NCBI GenBank assembly: GCA_028015205.1
Contig: CM051521.1
Span: 105,252,513-105,316,512, forward strand
Direction: 5' to 3'
DNA: 64,000 nt
Source: Mytilisepta virgata
Lineage: Eukaryota; Mollusca; Bivalvia; Mytilida; Mytilidae
A program made the translations under genes and the position numbers. The notes under the pieces were generated by a model. The model searched no databases, was not told the DNA's origin, and worked only from the letters and a program-made list of their open reading frames with translations. This document shows positions 37,901 through 48,741 of this stretch, piece after piece (positions within the stretch are counted from its first letter, which is position 1; every line of letters starts with the position of its first letter).

Positions 37901-40900
37901 GTAATGATCAAACATCACTCATTCATGAACACAATAAATAAATGATTTTATTGCATCCTTTTCAATTTAGTCCAATGCAACTGGAAGTAAAGATATTGTG
38001 TGGGATATTAAATTATAATCATGTAAGCATTGAGATTTATTTTCAGGAGGTAAATTTACCATGTGAAATTTAAATTTCAGCATTGATTTTCAAAATAGGA
38101 ATTAAATATGCTTTGGGCCAAAATTTTATCTGGAACCCTCTTTCAACTTAAGGCATAGGCAAATTGGGAATATAGTTTATAATAAGGCAAAATGGGAATT
38201 TGGTATAAAATTTGGAATTAAAAAAATTGATTAAAGATAATTATTTTATTGTGGAATTAATTACTAGTAAGTAGACTTATTAATATTTGATTACCATATA
38301 TCTCTTTTTACAGAAATATTTTGAAGATATTGTTAGAAAAGTAAGGAAGGGCTTTTTGAAATACTGAAAATGTTTTCTTGCTCATATTACTAAAAGTAGG
38401 AATGATACATGTATATTGCATGCATTTTATTATAGTTATTTCTATTATTAATTTTTAACCTATTTTCCATAAGTTTGACAATGTATGGCAGATGTGCATG
38501 TGGAAATTTTTTTTGTTCAATATTGGAGAAGCATATTTTGTTTCTAGTGACAAAATGAAGGTCAAGCCATTTGATTTTGACATCTATTAGTAGTGTTAAT
38601 CAGAATTATTCACCTTGATGGAGAGAAAAATGGATGGAGGAGTTTCTTTAAAATATCTCAAGAAACTTTCTGCATATTTAAAAAAAAACTTCTACTATGT
38701 TGTTTATGATAACAAGTAAAAGTCAATGTCCTGTATACTATACTCGTCATTATACTAAAAAATCCAGGATATGGATAGTATAGCCGTTTTCAGAAACTTA
38801 TTGCTGGTATCACAATTCTGACTCTAAAATTATAATTTGAAGCAAGTTATTTTCCTTGCAGGGATGTTCCGGGACATAGTACTGGTTCACTGCAATGAAG
38901 AGTAAAGGGTTAACTGTTTTTGAAACTTGTTAATTTGCACGTAACGTTTGGTTTATATAAATTTGGAAACTACTTACAATCTTTTTGCTTCCAACATTCT
39001 TGTAATCAAAATTTATTATAAAGCTGCAGATATTTGTATATCAAAGTAATAAATAATTTCTATTTACTTCCTACTGGTTGCGCTGCACCAGCTAGGGAAA
39101 TAACTTGCTTCAAATTATAATTTTTGAGTTGGATTCTTGATAGCGGAAATGAGTTTCTGAAAAGAGCTATACAGTACATTGATAATATATAAGGATGTGG
39201 GTAGTATACAGCACATTGATAATATATACATATAAGGATGTGCATAGTATACAGCACATTAAGATATATAAGGATGTGGATAGTAAACAGCACATTGATA
39301 ATATATAAGGATTTGGATAGTATACAGCACATTGATAATATATAAGGATGTGGATAGTATACAGCACATTGATAATAAACACAGAATAAACGTTGTCATG
39401 TTAAATATTTATTAGAAAAAAAAAATAAATAAATATCCAATAATAAGTCGGGGCCCCTGTGAATTTCTTGAGAAGCATTCAACAGATCTAAATTTGGATA
39501 TATTGATTCTAGAGACAAAATGAAGACCAATTAGTGTTCAGTGGATCCTTTTTTATACCCCCCAAAAACACAGTTTGGGGGGTATATAGGAATCAGCCTG
39601 TCTGTCTGTCTCTGTCCAGAATTTTTTTGTATCCGCAGTTTCTCAAACATGCCTTATCAGAGGTTAATGAAACTTCGCATACTGTTAGATGTGTGCATGC
39701 AAAGTATGTCCTGGTCCAATACTTTTTTCCATAATTTTATACCCTTTTGGACTAAGAAATTCTGTCTATCCCCCAATTTTTTATGTACTTGCAGTGTCTC
39801 AAACATGCCTTATCAGAGGTTAATTAAACTTTGCATACTGTTAGATCCTAGTATGTAGATGTGTGAATTATATGCATAGATTATATGACGGGAGCAGGGG
39901 GGTAATGATTGTGAGCTTTGGTCACAGCAAGGTTGCCATTTGCTGAGGCAATCCTAACTTCACTTGTTTAAATTTTTTTTTTAATAATTTCTACAAGTAT
40001 TGCTGTTTTCACTCCAGAGTTATGCCCCTTCTTTGGGAGAAAAATTTTAAAATCCATGCAAGTTTTTAATGGGTAATTATTTTATTTGAATATGTTGGTT
40101 TTAGTGGAAAAATTGAAAGAAACAAGTTTTCTGGTTTTTCTGTTAGCTTGAAAGCTTATTTATTTTCTGGTGAATTGTTTCTTCTTTATACTTTCTCATC
40201 CTTTGAACAGATGTGTATTTTTTAATTTATGTACAGATCTGATGGTTTAAAAAAAAACATGCTTGAATATGCATAAAAACAATAATGCATGTATGCATGC
40301 TGTAACTTGGCAGAAGAAGGGAGATGGTTTTTCTACTTTCTTGTATTTTGGACCATACAAATTAAAAAATTAAATAGAAAGTATGGTTTTTGAGGATAAA
40401 ACTATATTGAGTAAATTATCAGTATTTTAATAAATGAACAAATTGAAGAAAAATATGTAATTCATGATATTTATCATCCATTTCATTTTTGCTATTCAGT
40501 AATATCTATTTTGATGAAACTTTTTACTCTGAAACACAATCTGCAATGTATAAGAAGATTCTGTTGTTTGTTTTTAATTGTTATTTGTTTGGATGTAAAA
40601 ATAAAATGTAAAAAAAAAATGATTACACAATACTTTGTTCAGATGGCAGTCAATGAGCCCTATGAAGAAGATGAAAACAGACCTTTATTGCAAAATTCAT
40701 CACAAGGTAAGATGGGATCTCTGGTATGTTATCTAGATGAAGAACAACAATAAAAATGTTGTCCACTTGCTTTTTGTAATAGGTTTTATTATTGTATGGG
40801 TTAGTTTGTCATAAACTAAATTCAGAAATTATTGTTTGCATTTATTATTGCGATTTTATTATTTTAGACCAAAATGCGATTTTAAAATCCCGCTTCATTT

Positions 40901-43900
40901 ATATAAAAAATTTCAAACTGCAAGTTTAAATTATTGCGATTACAGCCCTGTCTCATTTTTTGCAATAATTTCCGAATTTACAGTACAATAACTCCTCTTC
41001 CACTCTTTCCATAGCAGATAGATATATGTGGATCTTTCTTGTTTGGAAATTTTGAAAAATAGGATCTTTCTTGTTTGGAAATTTTGAAAAATAGGAAACA
41101 TGTCTGGTTTTATGTAACATTTTCAATTTAATTTCATGGATTAAATGATAAAACAATTCTTCTTTATTAACTGAATTAGATAAATTAGTGTCTTGGCGTG
41201 CTGTTTCACTCATAGAGTGGAGATGAAATAATTTTTATTTCATTCAAAGGAAAGTCATAAATATGCACCCAATATTTTTGAAAATGAAGATTCTAAATAT
41301 TATTATTAGTTAAGGATTTTATATAAATAAATGCACTTATACTTTGAGATAAAGTTAAGTCTAAGTTGAGTGTATAAGTATTTTTGTTCAGCTATTGATG
41401 TTTTCTGACAAAACTTGAACAATTGATAACTTTGTGAATTTTTTTCCAGAAATTTTTGATAGATCAGTCAGTGATTTTGAGATAACAGAAAGAGTCGAAT
41501 TGGTAAGTTAATTGTCTGGATTGTTTTGCACAAATGTCAGTGTATTTGTTTCTAAGTTCTGGTAAAAGAAAATTTATTATTTATCACCACTTTTACATTT
41601 ATGAGCATCCAGTTAATAAAAATAACAAGGGGTATGGTGAAATGTTGATGATACAACCCAGAAACAGAATAAAAAAACTACAAAATATTTTAAAGCTGTG
41701 AGTTAACAGTTTGTTTATGTATACTTTCTGATGCATGACTTCATTATAATTCAAACTGATTCCACTAAATTACATTTGTGACAGGGGACATTGGAAGGTT
41801 TTTCTCGTTTTAAATCTCTTTCCAGCCTCCAAATTCTAGACAACTAAAAAACATTTGTACAATACATTAAAGTAGGGAGGATTTCCCATTGTATGAAATA
41901 CTGTTAAAAATACATGAAGATTAAAGAATGTGTACATTTGTAAAGAAAATTAAAATTAGGGAGGCACTCCTGTCATATGTCTTTGCTGATGTTCAATGTA
42001 ATATCATGATAAACAGACTGACCAAGGGTTGTGGTATGGATTAGAGAAACCAATTTGGCCCAAGCCAAAGACTCAAATGATAAATTTGCAGAAGGTAGTT
42101 ATAAGCTTTACTACTATAGGTACCAGTATTTGTTATGAATCTGAGAAAACACTATATTTCAAAATTCCTACAGAAATCTGACACAATGCAGACATTATAA
42201 ATTATGCAATACTACCTGATTTTCCAAAACAATACAAATAATTGTCTGAGTCTGTGCTTTATTAAAGAAAATTATTTAGTGTACCTGTCCAGTATCAGAT
42301 ATTGACCATCAATACGAGAAAATTGGATGGACAGAATATTTGTTGTGAAATGCTAAATACTGTGTGATCTGTTTTTAGACAATTGAAATTTGTCAGGTTT
42401 CACTGATATGCAATAATAAAAGAATTCATAAAAATCACTGGATATGGGGTATGCACTAATTAGACAAATTTCCATCAATATACAATTAACCACAAATCAG
42501 AAATGTATTATTTACCTTTTATGATAAGTGAATATTTAGTCTGTTCAAATTGTTAACTTTACAGCATTTCTTACTTACAGGGACAGATGGCAGCACTGTT
42601 TTTTAACAGAGGTAAGTTATTTCCAATTCATACTGTCAATATTAAGAATTATGGCCTTGGACTATTGAAGCTAATTTCAGAGGGCCTTTCCAGTTTGAGA
42701 AAATGAGTCTTCTGTATTTGGTCCTGTGTTACCTATATATGATCTTTATTGTATATATTATTCGTAGTTGTATTCATGTTTCACCTGTATATCAAGCAAT
42801 GAAGCATTTATGTGTTACATGCATATGATCTTTACTGTTTATTCCCTTTTTCACCTGTATACAATTAGTTTTGTATATTTCAGTGGATGTCTTTCTGTTT
42901 TACCTGTTGTATATTTCAGTTGGTGTTTTACCTGTACACGAACTGCATTGTATATTTCAGTTGGTGTATTCCTGTTTTACCTGTACACGAACTGCATTGT
43001 ATATTTCAGTTGGTGTATTCCTGTTTTACCTGTACATGATCTGCATTGTATATTTCTGTGGATGTATTCCTGTTTTACCTGTACACAATCTGCATTGTAT
43101 ATTTCAGTGGGTGTATTCCTGTTTTACCTGTACATGATCTGCATTGTATATTTCATTGGGTATATTCCTGTTTTACCTGTACATGATCTGCATTGTATAT
43201 TTCAGTTGGTGTATTCCTGTTTTACCTGTACATGATCTGCATTGTATATTTCAGTTACCTGTACATGATCTGCATTGTATATTTCATTGGGTGTATTCCA
43301 TTTTTACCTATACATGATCTGCATTGTATATTACAGTTTGTGTATTCCTGTTTTACCTGTACATGATATGCATTTCATATTTCAGTTGGTGTATTCCTGT
43401 TTTACCTATACATGATCTGCATTGTATATTTCAGTGGGTGTATTCCTGTTTTACCTGTACATGATCTGCATTGTATATTTCAGTTGGGTGGCTGTATTCC
43501 TGTTTTACCTGTGCATGATATGCATTGTATATTACAGTTTGTGTATTCCTGTTTTACCTGTACATGATATGCATTTCATATTTCAGTTGGTGTATTCGTG
43601 TTTTACCTATACATGATCTGCATTGTATATTTCAGTGGGTGTATTCCTGTTTTACCTGTACATGATCTGCATTGTATATTTCAGTTGGGTGGCTGTATTC
43701 CTGTTTTACCTGTGCATGAGATGCATTTTATATTTCAGTGGATGTATTCCTGTTTTACCTGTACATGATATGCATTTTATATATTTCAGTGGGTGTATTC
43801 CTGTTTTACCTGTACATGATATGCATTTTATATTTCAGTGGGTGTATTCCTGTTTTACCTGTACATGATATGCATTTTATATTGTAGTGGGTGTATTCCT

Positions 43901-46900
43901 GTTTTACCTGTACATGATATGCATTTCATATTTCAGTGGGTGTATTCCTGTTTTACCTGTACATGATATGCATTTCATATTTCAGTGGATGTATTCCTGT
44001 TTTACCTGTACATGATATGCATTTTATATTTCAGTGGGTGTATTCCTGTTTTACCTGTACATGATATGCATTTCATATTTCAGTGGGTGTATTCCTGTTT
44101 TACCTTTACATGATATGCATTTTATATTTCAGTGGGTGTATTCCTGTTTTACCTGTGCATGATATGCATTTTATATTTCAGTGGGTGTATTCCTGTTTTA
44201 CCTGTACATGATATGCATTTCATATTTCAGTCGGTGTATTCCTGTTTTCCCTGTACACGATCTACATTGTATATTTCAGTGGGTGTATTCCTGTTTTACC
44301 TGTACATGATGTGCATTGTATATTTCAGTGGGTGTATTCCTATTTTACCTGTGTATGGTACTGTATTTGTATGGAGATTTGGCTATATATGCTGCAGCAG
44401 TTCCTAAATCTCTCCGGGACGTTATATGGTAAAATTATAGTTTAAAATCTTTAACTACAGCATTCCATTATATTTATATGGTTGATATCTGTGGTACTAT
44501 TAATGTACAGTCAAACCTGCTTTAAAGAGAACCTCTATAACTTGGCTGTAATTTTTATACAACCGTAAATATTTGCAGTCATATTATGGTCTACGTATTC
44601 ACTTTGTTCTGTTAAACATGTTGTTACAATATGGTCATCGAGAAGAAAAACAGTTTGTGATTTATTTATTTTATCTGGCCCCTTCCATTTTTCCAAGGAT
44701 CAGTAAGGGTTTTTTTGATAATTTTAGTGAAACTTTTAATTTTTATCCAATTTTTATGATTTTTGTTTTTCAGTGTTCCTTGTCAAAAAAGGAAAAAGTT
44801 TTGAAAATCTGTTTTTCTCTACCTCTTGCGGTTTTAGAAATGTAAGGCTCTGAAAAGGGAAACACCTTAATTTTCGAAACTTTTTTTATATTTTTTCCAC
44901 TGTTGATGGTTTTTTTTAAATGGTTTGTCGTAAAAAAAACAATTTTGTGTACCTTTAGTCATTGTAGAAATAAAAGGGATTAAAGGGGTCAAAGTTTTTT
45001 TTTGCATGACGTGAATATTTTATTTTTCATACGATTTCAGTTGGGATTTTTTCTTTTAATTCATCTTGATGAGTGCTTTCAGTAGTTTTTGAAACAGATT
45101 TCTTCTCTGCTTTATGGTTTTGGAGATATAAGGGGTTAAAGGGGCAAAAAAACAGAAGTGGCCACTATTTAGACAGTGTTGCTGAAAATGACATACAGCC
45201 ACTTATATTTTTTGAAAAGTATATGAGCAGTTGTTTTTTTTTCAGTACCAGAAATTTAAAAAAAAATGCAAATCCAAATCCATCTTATATGGGAATAGTT
45301 GCAATGTTGTATATTTTCTGTGTTTTATAATGGTTTTGATAAATTCTCTAACTGCTGTCATGGATTAAACAAATATGCTGGTAAAACGTTCATAACAAAT
45401 ATCGTTATTTTGTTAAACTTTTATTCATTTAGCGAAATTATTGTTATAAGTAATAAAGGCTGTTTTAACAGAAACTATGATATATATGTATAAGCACAGT
45501 CTTTCACTTTCAAACTTTTTGTACTAAATTCAATTTTTGGGACCTGTACAGTTTACACATCAATTGATCCCTTTCACATTAACATTTATTTAATAAATTT
45601 AATCACAGTATTAGGGGAGATAATTATTAATAAATTTATTCAAAACAGTTTCATTTTCTTAAATATTTTTTTGTTTTCTGTCTCCATGTATTCTATCTAC
45701 ATGTATTACCTATACTGCTGTTTTATTGTGCTTCATAGACAATTAAATGTTATTTGAAGGTAATCATGTTTTTAATTTGATAAATTATTACTGTAAATTC
45801 AGAAATTATTGCGTGCATTTATTATTGCTATTTTGTCATTTTAAACCAAAATGCGATTTTAATTTTTGCGATATTGAGAAAAATCCCACTTCATTGATAT
45901 AAAAAATTTCAAAATGCGAGTTTAAAATATTGCGATCACAAGCCTGTCGCATTTTTCGCAATAATAAAAACATCGCAAAAATTTCCGAATTTACAGTAAT
46001 CAGTTTCCATAATTTGATACTTTCAGTACATATAAATTACCAGCCAATAAATCCTGTAATACAACTCTATCAGAACATGATCTCTGTTGGTATAGTAAAA
46101 GTATAACTAGACTTCAGGCTTACAGAATTATGGTAGTAAGTTTCTTTAGTGAGAATTGTTTTTCTTTCTTTATTTATTAGAAATCACATATTCCTTTTAA
46201 TAGAACTATATATTTATAGAAAAATTGTAGGATTTTAAAAAAAAGAGTTGTTTGAAAAACACTTCTGATATTCAGAAAAAAAACAAGATCATTAGTTGTA
46301 ATTCAATACTTTTTCAGACATAGAGTCAAAAGTAGACTTAGCAAGAATGTACTGAGACAGACTACAGTAAACTGTATGTCAATGCCAGAATGATTTCTGT
46401 TTTTAGTTTTCAGGAGGATTTACAGTATGAATAGGAATTTATATTTTTGACTCTAACATTTCAGGGTGTATTCACAGTTTGTCTAGGACCATTTACATTT
46501 TTCAATGTACAGAAAACCAAATATCTACAGATATTTACCACTGTTACCAGATGGCTAGGTAAATTCATATCTTTTATTATCGAAGATTTAGTAAAGATTG
46601 ATTAAAATATGTTAAATGTAAACAAATACACATATACACATACTTCATGGAAACCATATTACAAAGTTGATAAAGTTCTACTTTTGCATTACATTATATT
46701 GAAACATTTTTTGAAGAAATTCTTTTGCATTATTTGACAAATTCAGATCTTAAAATTTTCATATCCAGTTATCTTTTTGTCTGGTTGACATAGAAGTTGC
46801 TAACAAGTCAAACATACTTGTAATTGGAGCAATTTGTCTTTAATATGCAGAGTTTTTTCCAATGAGTTGTGAGTGTAGTCAGTGTGTTTGACAAAAACAA

Positions 46901-48741
46901 ATGGTGAAATTTAGTATTTTAGAGGTCATTCATAAATGTCAACATTTCTACAAGTTTACAAAGAGCACTCTTTTTGGAAACCCCCAGCCTTTTTTACATC
47001 AACATTTTTGTAACATTGTAGCTGTGAACAAGTACCAAGAAGGATCTGCAGACATCGAAGTCCAGATCATTAGTCATATGTTGACATGCTCAAGTGACTT
47101 GTTGTTTGTCAGCTTTTTGTCACCTTAAATACTGTTCAGAACTTTTTCAGGATCATAATTGCTATAAATATCACAAGCATGTATTCTCTATTTTCGGTAA
47201 ATCGTCAGAAATGACATACCAATATTTTAAAGCATACGCTAAAAATGTTGAATTTGAAACTTATTTTATCAGTTTATGAACAACACGTGCATTACAAAAA
47301 GAAAAGCAAAAAATAATGGTTCCTTTGTTTAGAAATTTGTGATGTATATATAGAAAATTGTTGTCATTATCTAACATATCCCTTTTTGGCCAGGTTGCAC
47401 AAAGTGCAAATCCGCGTTATAGTATGGTAATGTCGTGCGGGTGGGTGGGTGGTTGGTTGGGCAGGCAGGCATTGAAAATAGGGTACCAATCTTGTACCAA
47501 CAACTGCTCCTACAGTTTTCAACCCAGATTTATCACACTTCACAGGAAGATTGTACACATATTGAAGTTGTTCACCTGCTATTATGGAATTGTTTGAATA
47601 ATTTTTTCAATTTTTTCCAGACTTAGGAAATTAGTAATTTTTCCATTAATCTCTGTTGTTTTGATGTTTGTTTTTGTTTTTTATGTGTTATATGCTTTTA
47701 ATGCATAGTGGTTTGTTGTTTGTGTATTGTTGTGGGTCTGTCATTGTTAGCATTTGTTGTTACATTTTTCGTATTAATTAATTTAAAACAATACATGCAT
47801 TATACAACAACAATCTACAGTTAAAGTATCAACATTCCAAATTGATTTCATACAATACCTTTATCTTGAAAGATACTATTAACTTCTCCATGGTTCATAA
47901 CCCATTCTTTACAACCTGCCCATTTGTGACTTTGACCCATTTTTTATGTCATGTCCATGTGTATTTATGTTTTTCAGCCTTCATACTTATGATTGTGTTA
48001 GCAGCCATAAGGTTAGAGAAAGATCAAGGTACAGGGAACCCAGTGGTTGCTGACTTCTCAGGGATACCAAATCTATTTGGGGTTTGCATATACTCATTCA
48101 TGTGTCATCATTCTCTGCCTTCCTTGGTTACACCAATCAGAGACAAGAAAGGATTATATGGATTAATTATGGGTGATTTTACTTTGATTCTTGGATTTTA
48201 TGCTTTACTTTCTTTTACTGGAATTTATGCCTTCCATCATCTAGAAGACTTGTACACACTAAACTTTCTACCAGATGAATGTAATCCATCAAAATCCGTA
48301 ACTACAGTTAAATTCTTTCAGTATTTTCTGGCCTTATTTCCAGTGTTCACACTCAGTACAAACTTTCCAATTATTTCAGTAACATTGAGAAACAATCTAA
48401 AAACAATGTTTTATAATGAAAAACGACCATATAGTTGGATTGTGGACAAAATAATGTTTCCAGTAGCAGCCATTCTACCTCCAATTATTGTAGCTGTAAT
48501 AACTAATCAAGTTGAATTTTTAGTTGGCATTACTGGTTCCTATGCTGGAGCAGGGATACAGTATGTTATACCAGCTGTACTGGTTTATTGTGCTAGAAGA
48601 GACATTAGTAATTTTGCTCAGGGACATGTTAATGATTACAAATCTCCTTTTAGACACACGATTTGGATTGTAGGTGTAATAGTATGGGCATCAATTAGTA
48701 TTATTTTTGTGACTGTAAACCATATTATTACCAAAAAGTGA
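28862..48741 (+). CDS. TMEM104: TMEM104, complete coding gene in ten exons (483 residues)
   Basis: Exons: 28862-28906, 36089-36210, 37128-37197, 40643-40706, 41450-41502, 42581-42611, 44329-44428, 46027-46135, 46465-46558, 47978-48741. They total 1452 nt in one frame with GT/AG borders throughout; human TMEM104 is 496 residues. TMEM104 is a multi-pass membrane protein of the amino acid/auxin permease-like superfamily whose substrate is not established. Matches to the family: MAGEITETG start, NLIVGTGALTMP in TM1, FEITERVELGQMAALFFN, YLYGDLAIYAAAVP, QKTKYLQ, DFSGIPNLFGVCIYSFMC, STNFPIISVTLRNN, VGITGSYAGAGIQYVIPA and SPFRHTIW. The acidic loop after TM2 is shorter than in the human protein. Exons 2 and 7 border tandem arrays of their own splice sites. 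Confidence 0.96.
30400..30961 (+). pseudogene. Decayed ORF, acidic Asn/Asp-rich, unrecognised
   Basis: Consecutive plus-strand frames read KSPARKRFFNSTPVKSPTPK, then MSKQDVEYTFINSDEDDLQN followed by an Asn/Asp-rich stretch. After a stop comes HLEQIIEMLQVVLEELSSVD and a CTFCKL motif. The compositional consistency across stops suggests a broken gene or transposon protein rather than chance. Family unknown. Confidence 0.35.
31689..31988 (-). pseudogene. Protein-like minus-strand ORF fragment, unrecognised
   Basis: About 100 codons preceded by an acceptor-like gtttttgcaag: GCEMFPNFMHLPQKMTLAVL, WEKFNVLNYFINALFQFAKK and a stop after SYQNLLDTKWNKVWK. Amino-acid composition is protein-like and unlike the shadow frames. 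It could be a terminal exon nested in TMEM104 intron 1 or part of a dead element together with the neighbouring fragments. Confidence 0.35.
32370..32770 (+). pseudogene. LINE-like C-terminal zinc-knuckle fragment
   Basis: The frame contains NPLCQLCKKDDEILDHLLLA followed by C, i.e. C-x2-C...H-x4-C, the pattern at the C-terminus of many non-LTR retrotransposon RTs (CxxC...E...HxxxxC). After a frame change comes CQKCNFGKIDKIETQLIVDA and a Cys-rich stretch. Broken by frame changes. Confidence 0.45.
33015..33220. repeat. Dispersed repeat family G, second copy
   Basis: Matches 24005-24200 over most of its length, including aataataattattgatgatt and cgactgggcgattttggtac. Confidence 0.75.
33928..36024 (+). 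mobile_element. Palindrome-ended dispersed repeat, copy C
   Basis: Starts aatgctccgctgggcg and ends in the family's palindrome (35997-36023) after a GAC-rich tract. Internally the phrases taaatacatggttagattcagc and gaccaatttgaaaa recur four to five times, so the interior is itself a degenerate tandem repeat. It is inserted close to TMEM104 exon 2. Confidence 0.8.
36089..36210 (+). CDS. TMEM104: TMEM104 exon 2 (first membrane segment)
   Basis: Acceptor tttttcag, then VGLIYIF, NLIVGTGALTMP, NAFATAGWLL and IVLLAVI, with a split codon AG at the donor. The N..GTGAL.MP motif of TM1 is the hallmark of this permease superfamily. The last 50 nt and the GTAAAT donor are the source of the downstream tandem array. 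Confidence 0.96.
36161..36925 (+). repeat. Tandem array of the exon 2 3' end plus 5' splice site
   Basis: Copies of (gcaggctggttgctgag... tagtcttgttggctgtaata ag/gtaaatttattggccact). The true donor is at 36211. Copies keep ag/gtaaat at 36279 and 36347 (68-bp spacing); a fourth copy at about 36365-36415 has lost the donor. A second block keeps donors at 36730, 36780, 36850 and 36920. Copies still encode recognisable exon peptide (GWLLNVDMIVLFAII versus GWLLSLVTIVLLAVI). Confidence 0.92.
37128..37197 (+). CDS. TMEM104: TMEM104 exon 3
   Basis: Acceptor attttcag. The split Ser is followed by YLTVTFVTETMAISNAKIKI and HKR, matching the vertebrate FVTTTFVIEAMAAANA segment of TM2. The donor is GTTTGT, weak at +3/+4, so the exact end is less certain than elsewhere and an extra small exon could lie in the 3.4 kb intron that follows. 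Confidence 0.9.
39165..39378. repeat. Minisatellite, 37-bp unit, about six copies
   Basis: Unit: gtatacagcacattgataat followed by atataaggatgtggata. One copy carries an extra acatat. All ORFs reported here on the minus strand are products of this repeat. Confidence 0.9.
39554..39945 (+). repeat. Dispersed repeat with ccccccaaa...tttgggggg head
   Basis: Inverted head tacccccca / tggggggta, then repeated ctgtctgt. Two internal units share tctcaaacatgccttatcag and aggttaat.aaact. It ends near gggggtaatgattgtgagc. Non-coding. Confidence 0.6.
40643..40706 (+). CDS. TMEM104: TMEM104 exon 4 (acidic loop)
   Basis: Acceptor ttgttcag, then MAVNEPYEEDENRPLLQNSS, Q and a split Glu, GTAAGA donor. It corresponds to the acidic cytosolic loop of the family, shorter here. 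Confidence 0.88.
40815..40986. mobile_element. MITE, copy 1 (intron 4)
   Basis: Ends aaattcagaaattattg / caataatttccgaattta. Interior ttgcgattttattat and atataaaaaatttcaaa match the longer copy at 45791-45996. Confidence 0.75.
41031..41094. repeat. Two-copy 32-bp tandem repeat
   Basis: ggatctttcttgtttggaaa followed by ttttgaaaaata, twice in succession. Confidence 0.9.
41450..41502 (+). CDS. TMEM104: TMEM104 exon 5
   Basis: Acceptor tttttccag. EIFDRSVSDFEITERVEL ends at a GTAAGT donor, phase 0. FEIT(E/D)RVE is conserved in TMEM104. Confidence 0.95.
42581..42611 (+). CDS. TMEM104: TMEM104 exon 6 (31-nt micro-exon)
   Basis: Acceptor cttacag. GQMAALFFNR plus one base, GTAAGT donor. It matches GQMASMFFNK of vertebrates, and the leftover G makes Val with exon 7. 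Confidence 0.94.
42870..44370 (+). repeat. Tandem array (about 31 x 49 bp) of the exon 7 3' splice site and exon start
   Basis: Each unit is tatatttcag/tgggtgtatt then cctgttttacctgtacatga and tatgcat. I count 28 units with an intact AG (the last at 44328 is the true acceptor) and three that lost it (near 43058, 43156, 43287). Spacing is 49 bp through most of the array, with a few 36-54 bp variants; the units nearest the exon are the most regular. The upstream edge fades out around 42770-42870. The long ORFs here are by-products: 49 is not a multiple of 3, so the three frames rotate. Confidence 0.95.
44329..44428 (+). CDS. TMEM104: TMEM104 exon 7
   Basis: Uses the last acceptor of the array: VGVFLFYLCMVLYLYGDLAI, then YAAAVPKSLRDVI and a split Cys, donor gtaaaa. 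It matches VGVNLFYFCIIVYLYGDLAI of the vertebrate protein. Only this acceptor keeps the frame with exon 6 without a premature stop. Confidence 0.95.
44429..46026. other. TMEM104 intron 7
   Basis: No gene. 44600-45150 contains loosely repeated gaaaattttaaaggggt-like phrases. A MITE lies at 45791-45996. Confidence 0.6.
45791..45996. mobile_element. MITE, copy 2 (intron 7), TA-flanked
   Basis: Terminal inverted repeats ctgtaaattcagaaatt / aatttccgaatttacag with TA on both sides. Interior is built of ttgcgat / atcgcaa motifs that pair with one another. Non-coding. Confidence 0.85.
46027..46135 (+). CDS. TMEM104: TMEM104 exon 8
   Basis: Acceptor actttcag. The extracellular/lumenal loop has several N and C residues (NKSCNTT, glycosylation-like), then HDLCWYSKSITRLQAYRIMV. 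The GTAAGT donor at 46136 is preferred over the GTAGTA three bases earlier because it preserves the alignment length. Confidence 0.93.
46465..46558 (+). CDS. TMEM104: TMEM104 exon 9
   Basis: Acceptor catttcag. GVFTVCLGPFTFFNVQKTKY LQIFTTVTRWL plus one base, donor GTAAAT. GPFTFF.VQKTKYLQ is essentially invariant in the family. Confidence 0.96.
46559..47977. other. TMEM104 intron 9
   Basis: No recognisable repeat or gene. ORFs of 60-80 codons here are chance frames. Confidence 0.6.
47978..48741 (+). CDS. TMEM104: TMEM104 exon 10 (C-terminal half, stop)
   Basis: Acceptor tttttcag. AFILMIVLAAIRLEKDQGTG then DFSGIPNLFGVCIYSFMC, HHSLPSLVTPI, STNFPIISVTLRNN, VGITGSYAGAGIQYVIPA and SPFRHTIW, ending KK and TGA at 48739-48741. 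About six hydrophobic segments in one 764-nt exon. The frame upstream of 47978 is open by chance and is intronic. Confidence 0.97.

Larger units (their letters stand above)
37198..40642. other. TMEM104 intron 3
   Basis: AT-rich; no gene. Contains the 37-bp minisatellite at 39165-39378 and a repeat with a ccccccaaa/tttggggggta inverted head at 39554-39945. Confidence 0.7.

Noticed and set aside
42768..44407. Long ORFs reading repeats of VGVFLFYLYMIC as a repetitive membrane protein
   Set aside because: They are products of the 49-bp splice-site array; frames rotate every unit and the segment is intronic up to 44328.
47842..47977. Upstream extension of the last TMEM104 exon into a 299-codon ORF
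   Set aside because: The TTTTCAG acceptor at 47977, the phase with exon 9 and the family alignment all place the exon start at 47978; the upstream frame is chance.
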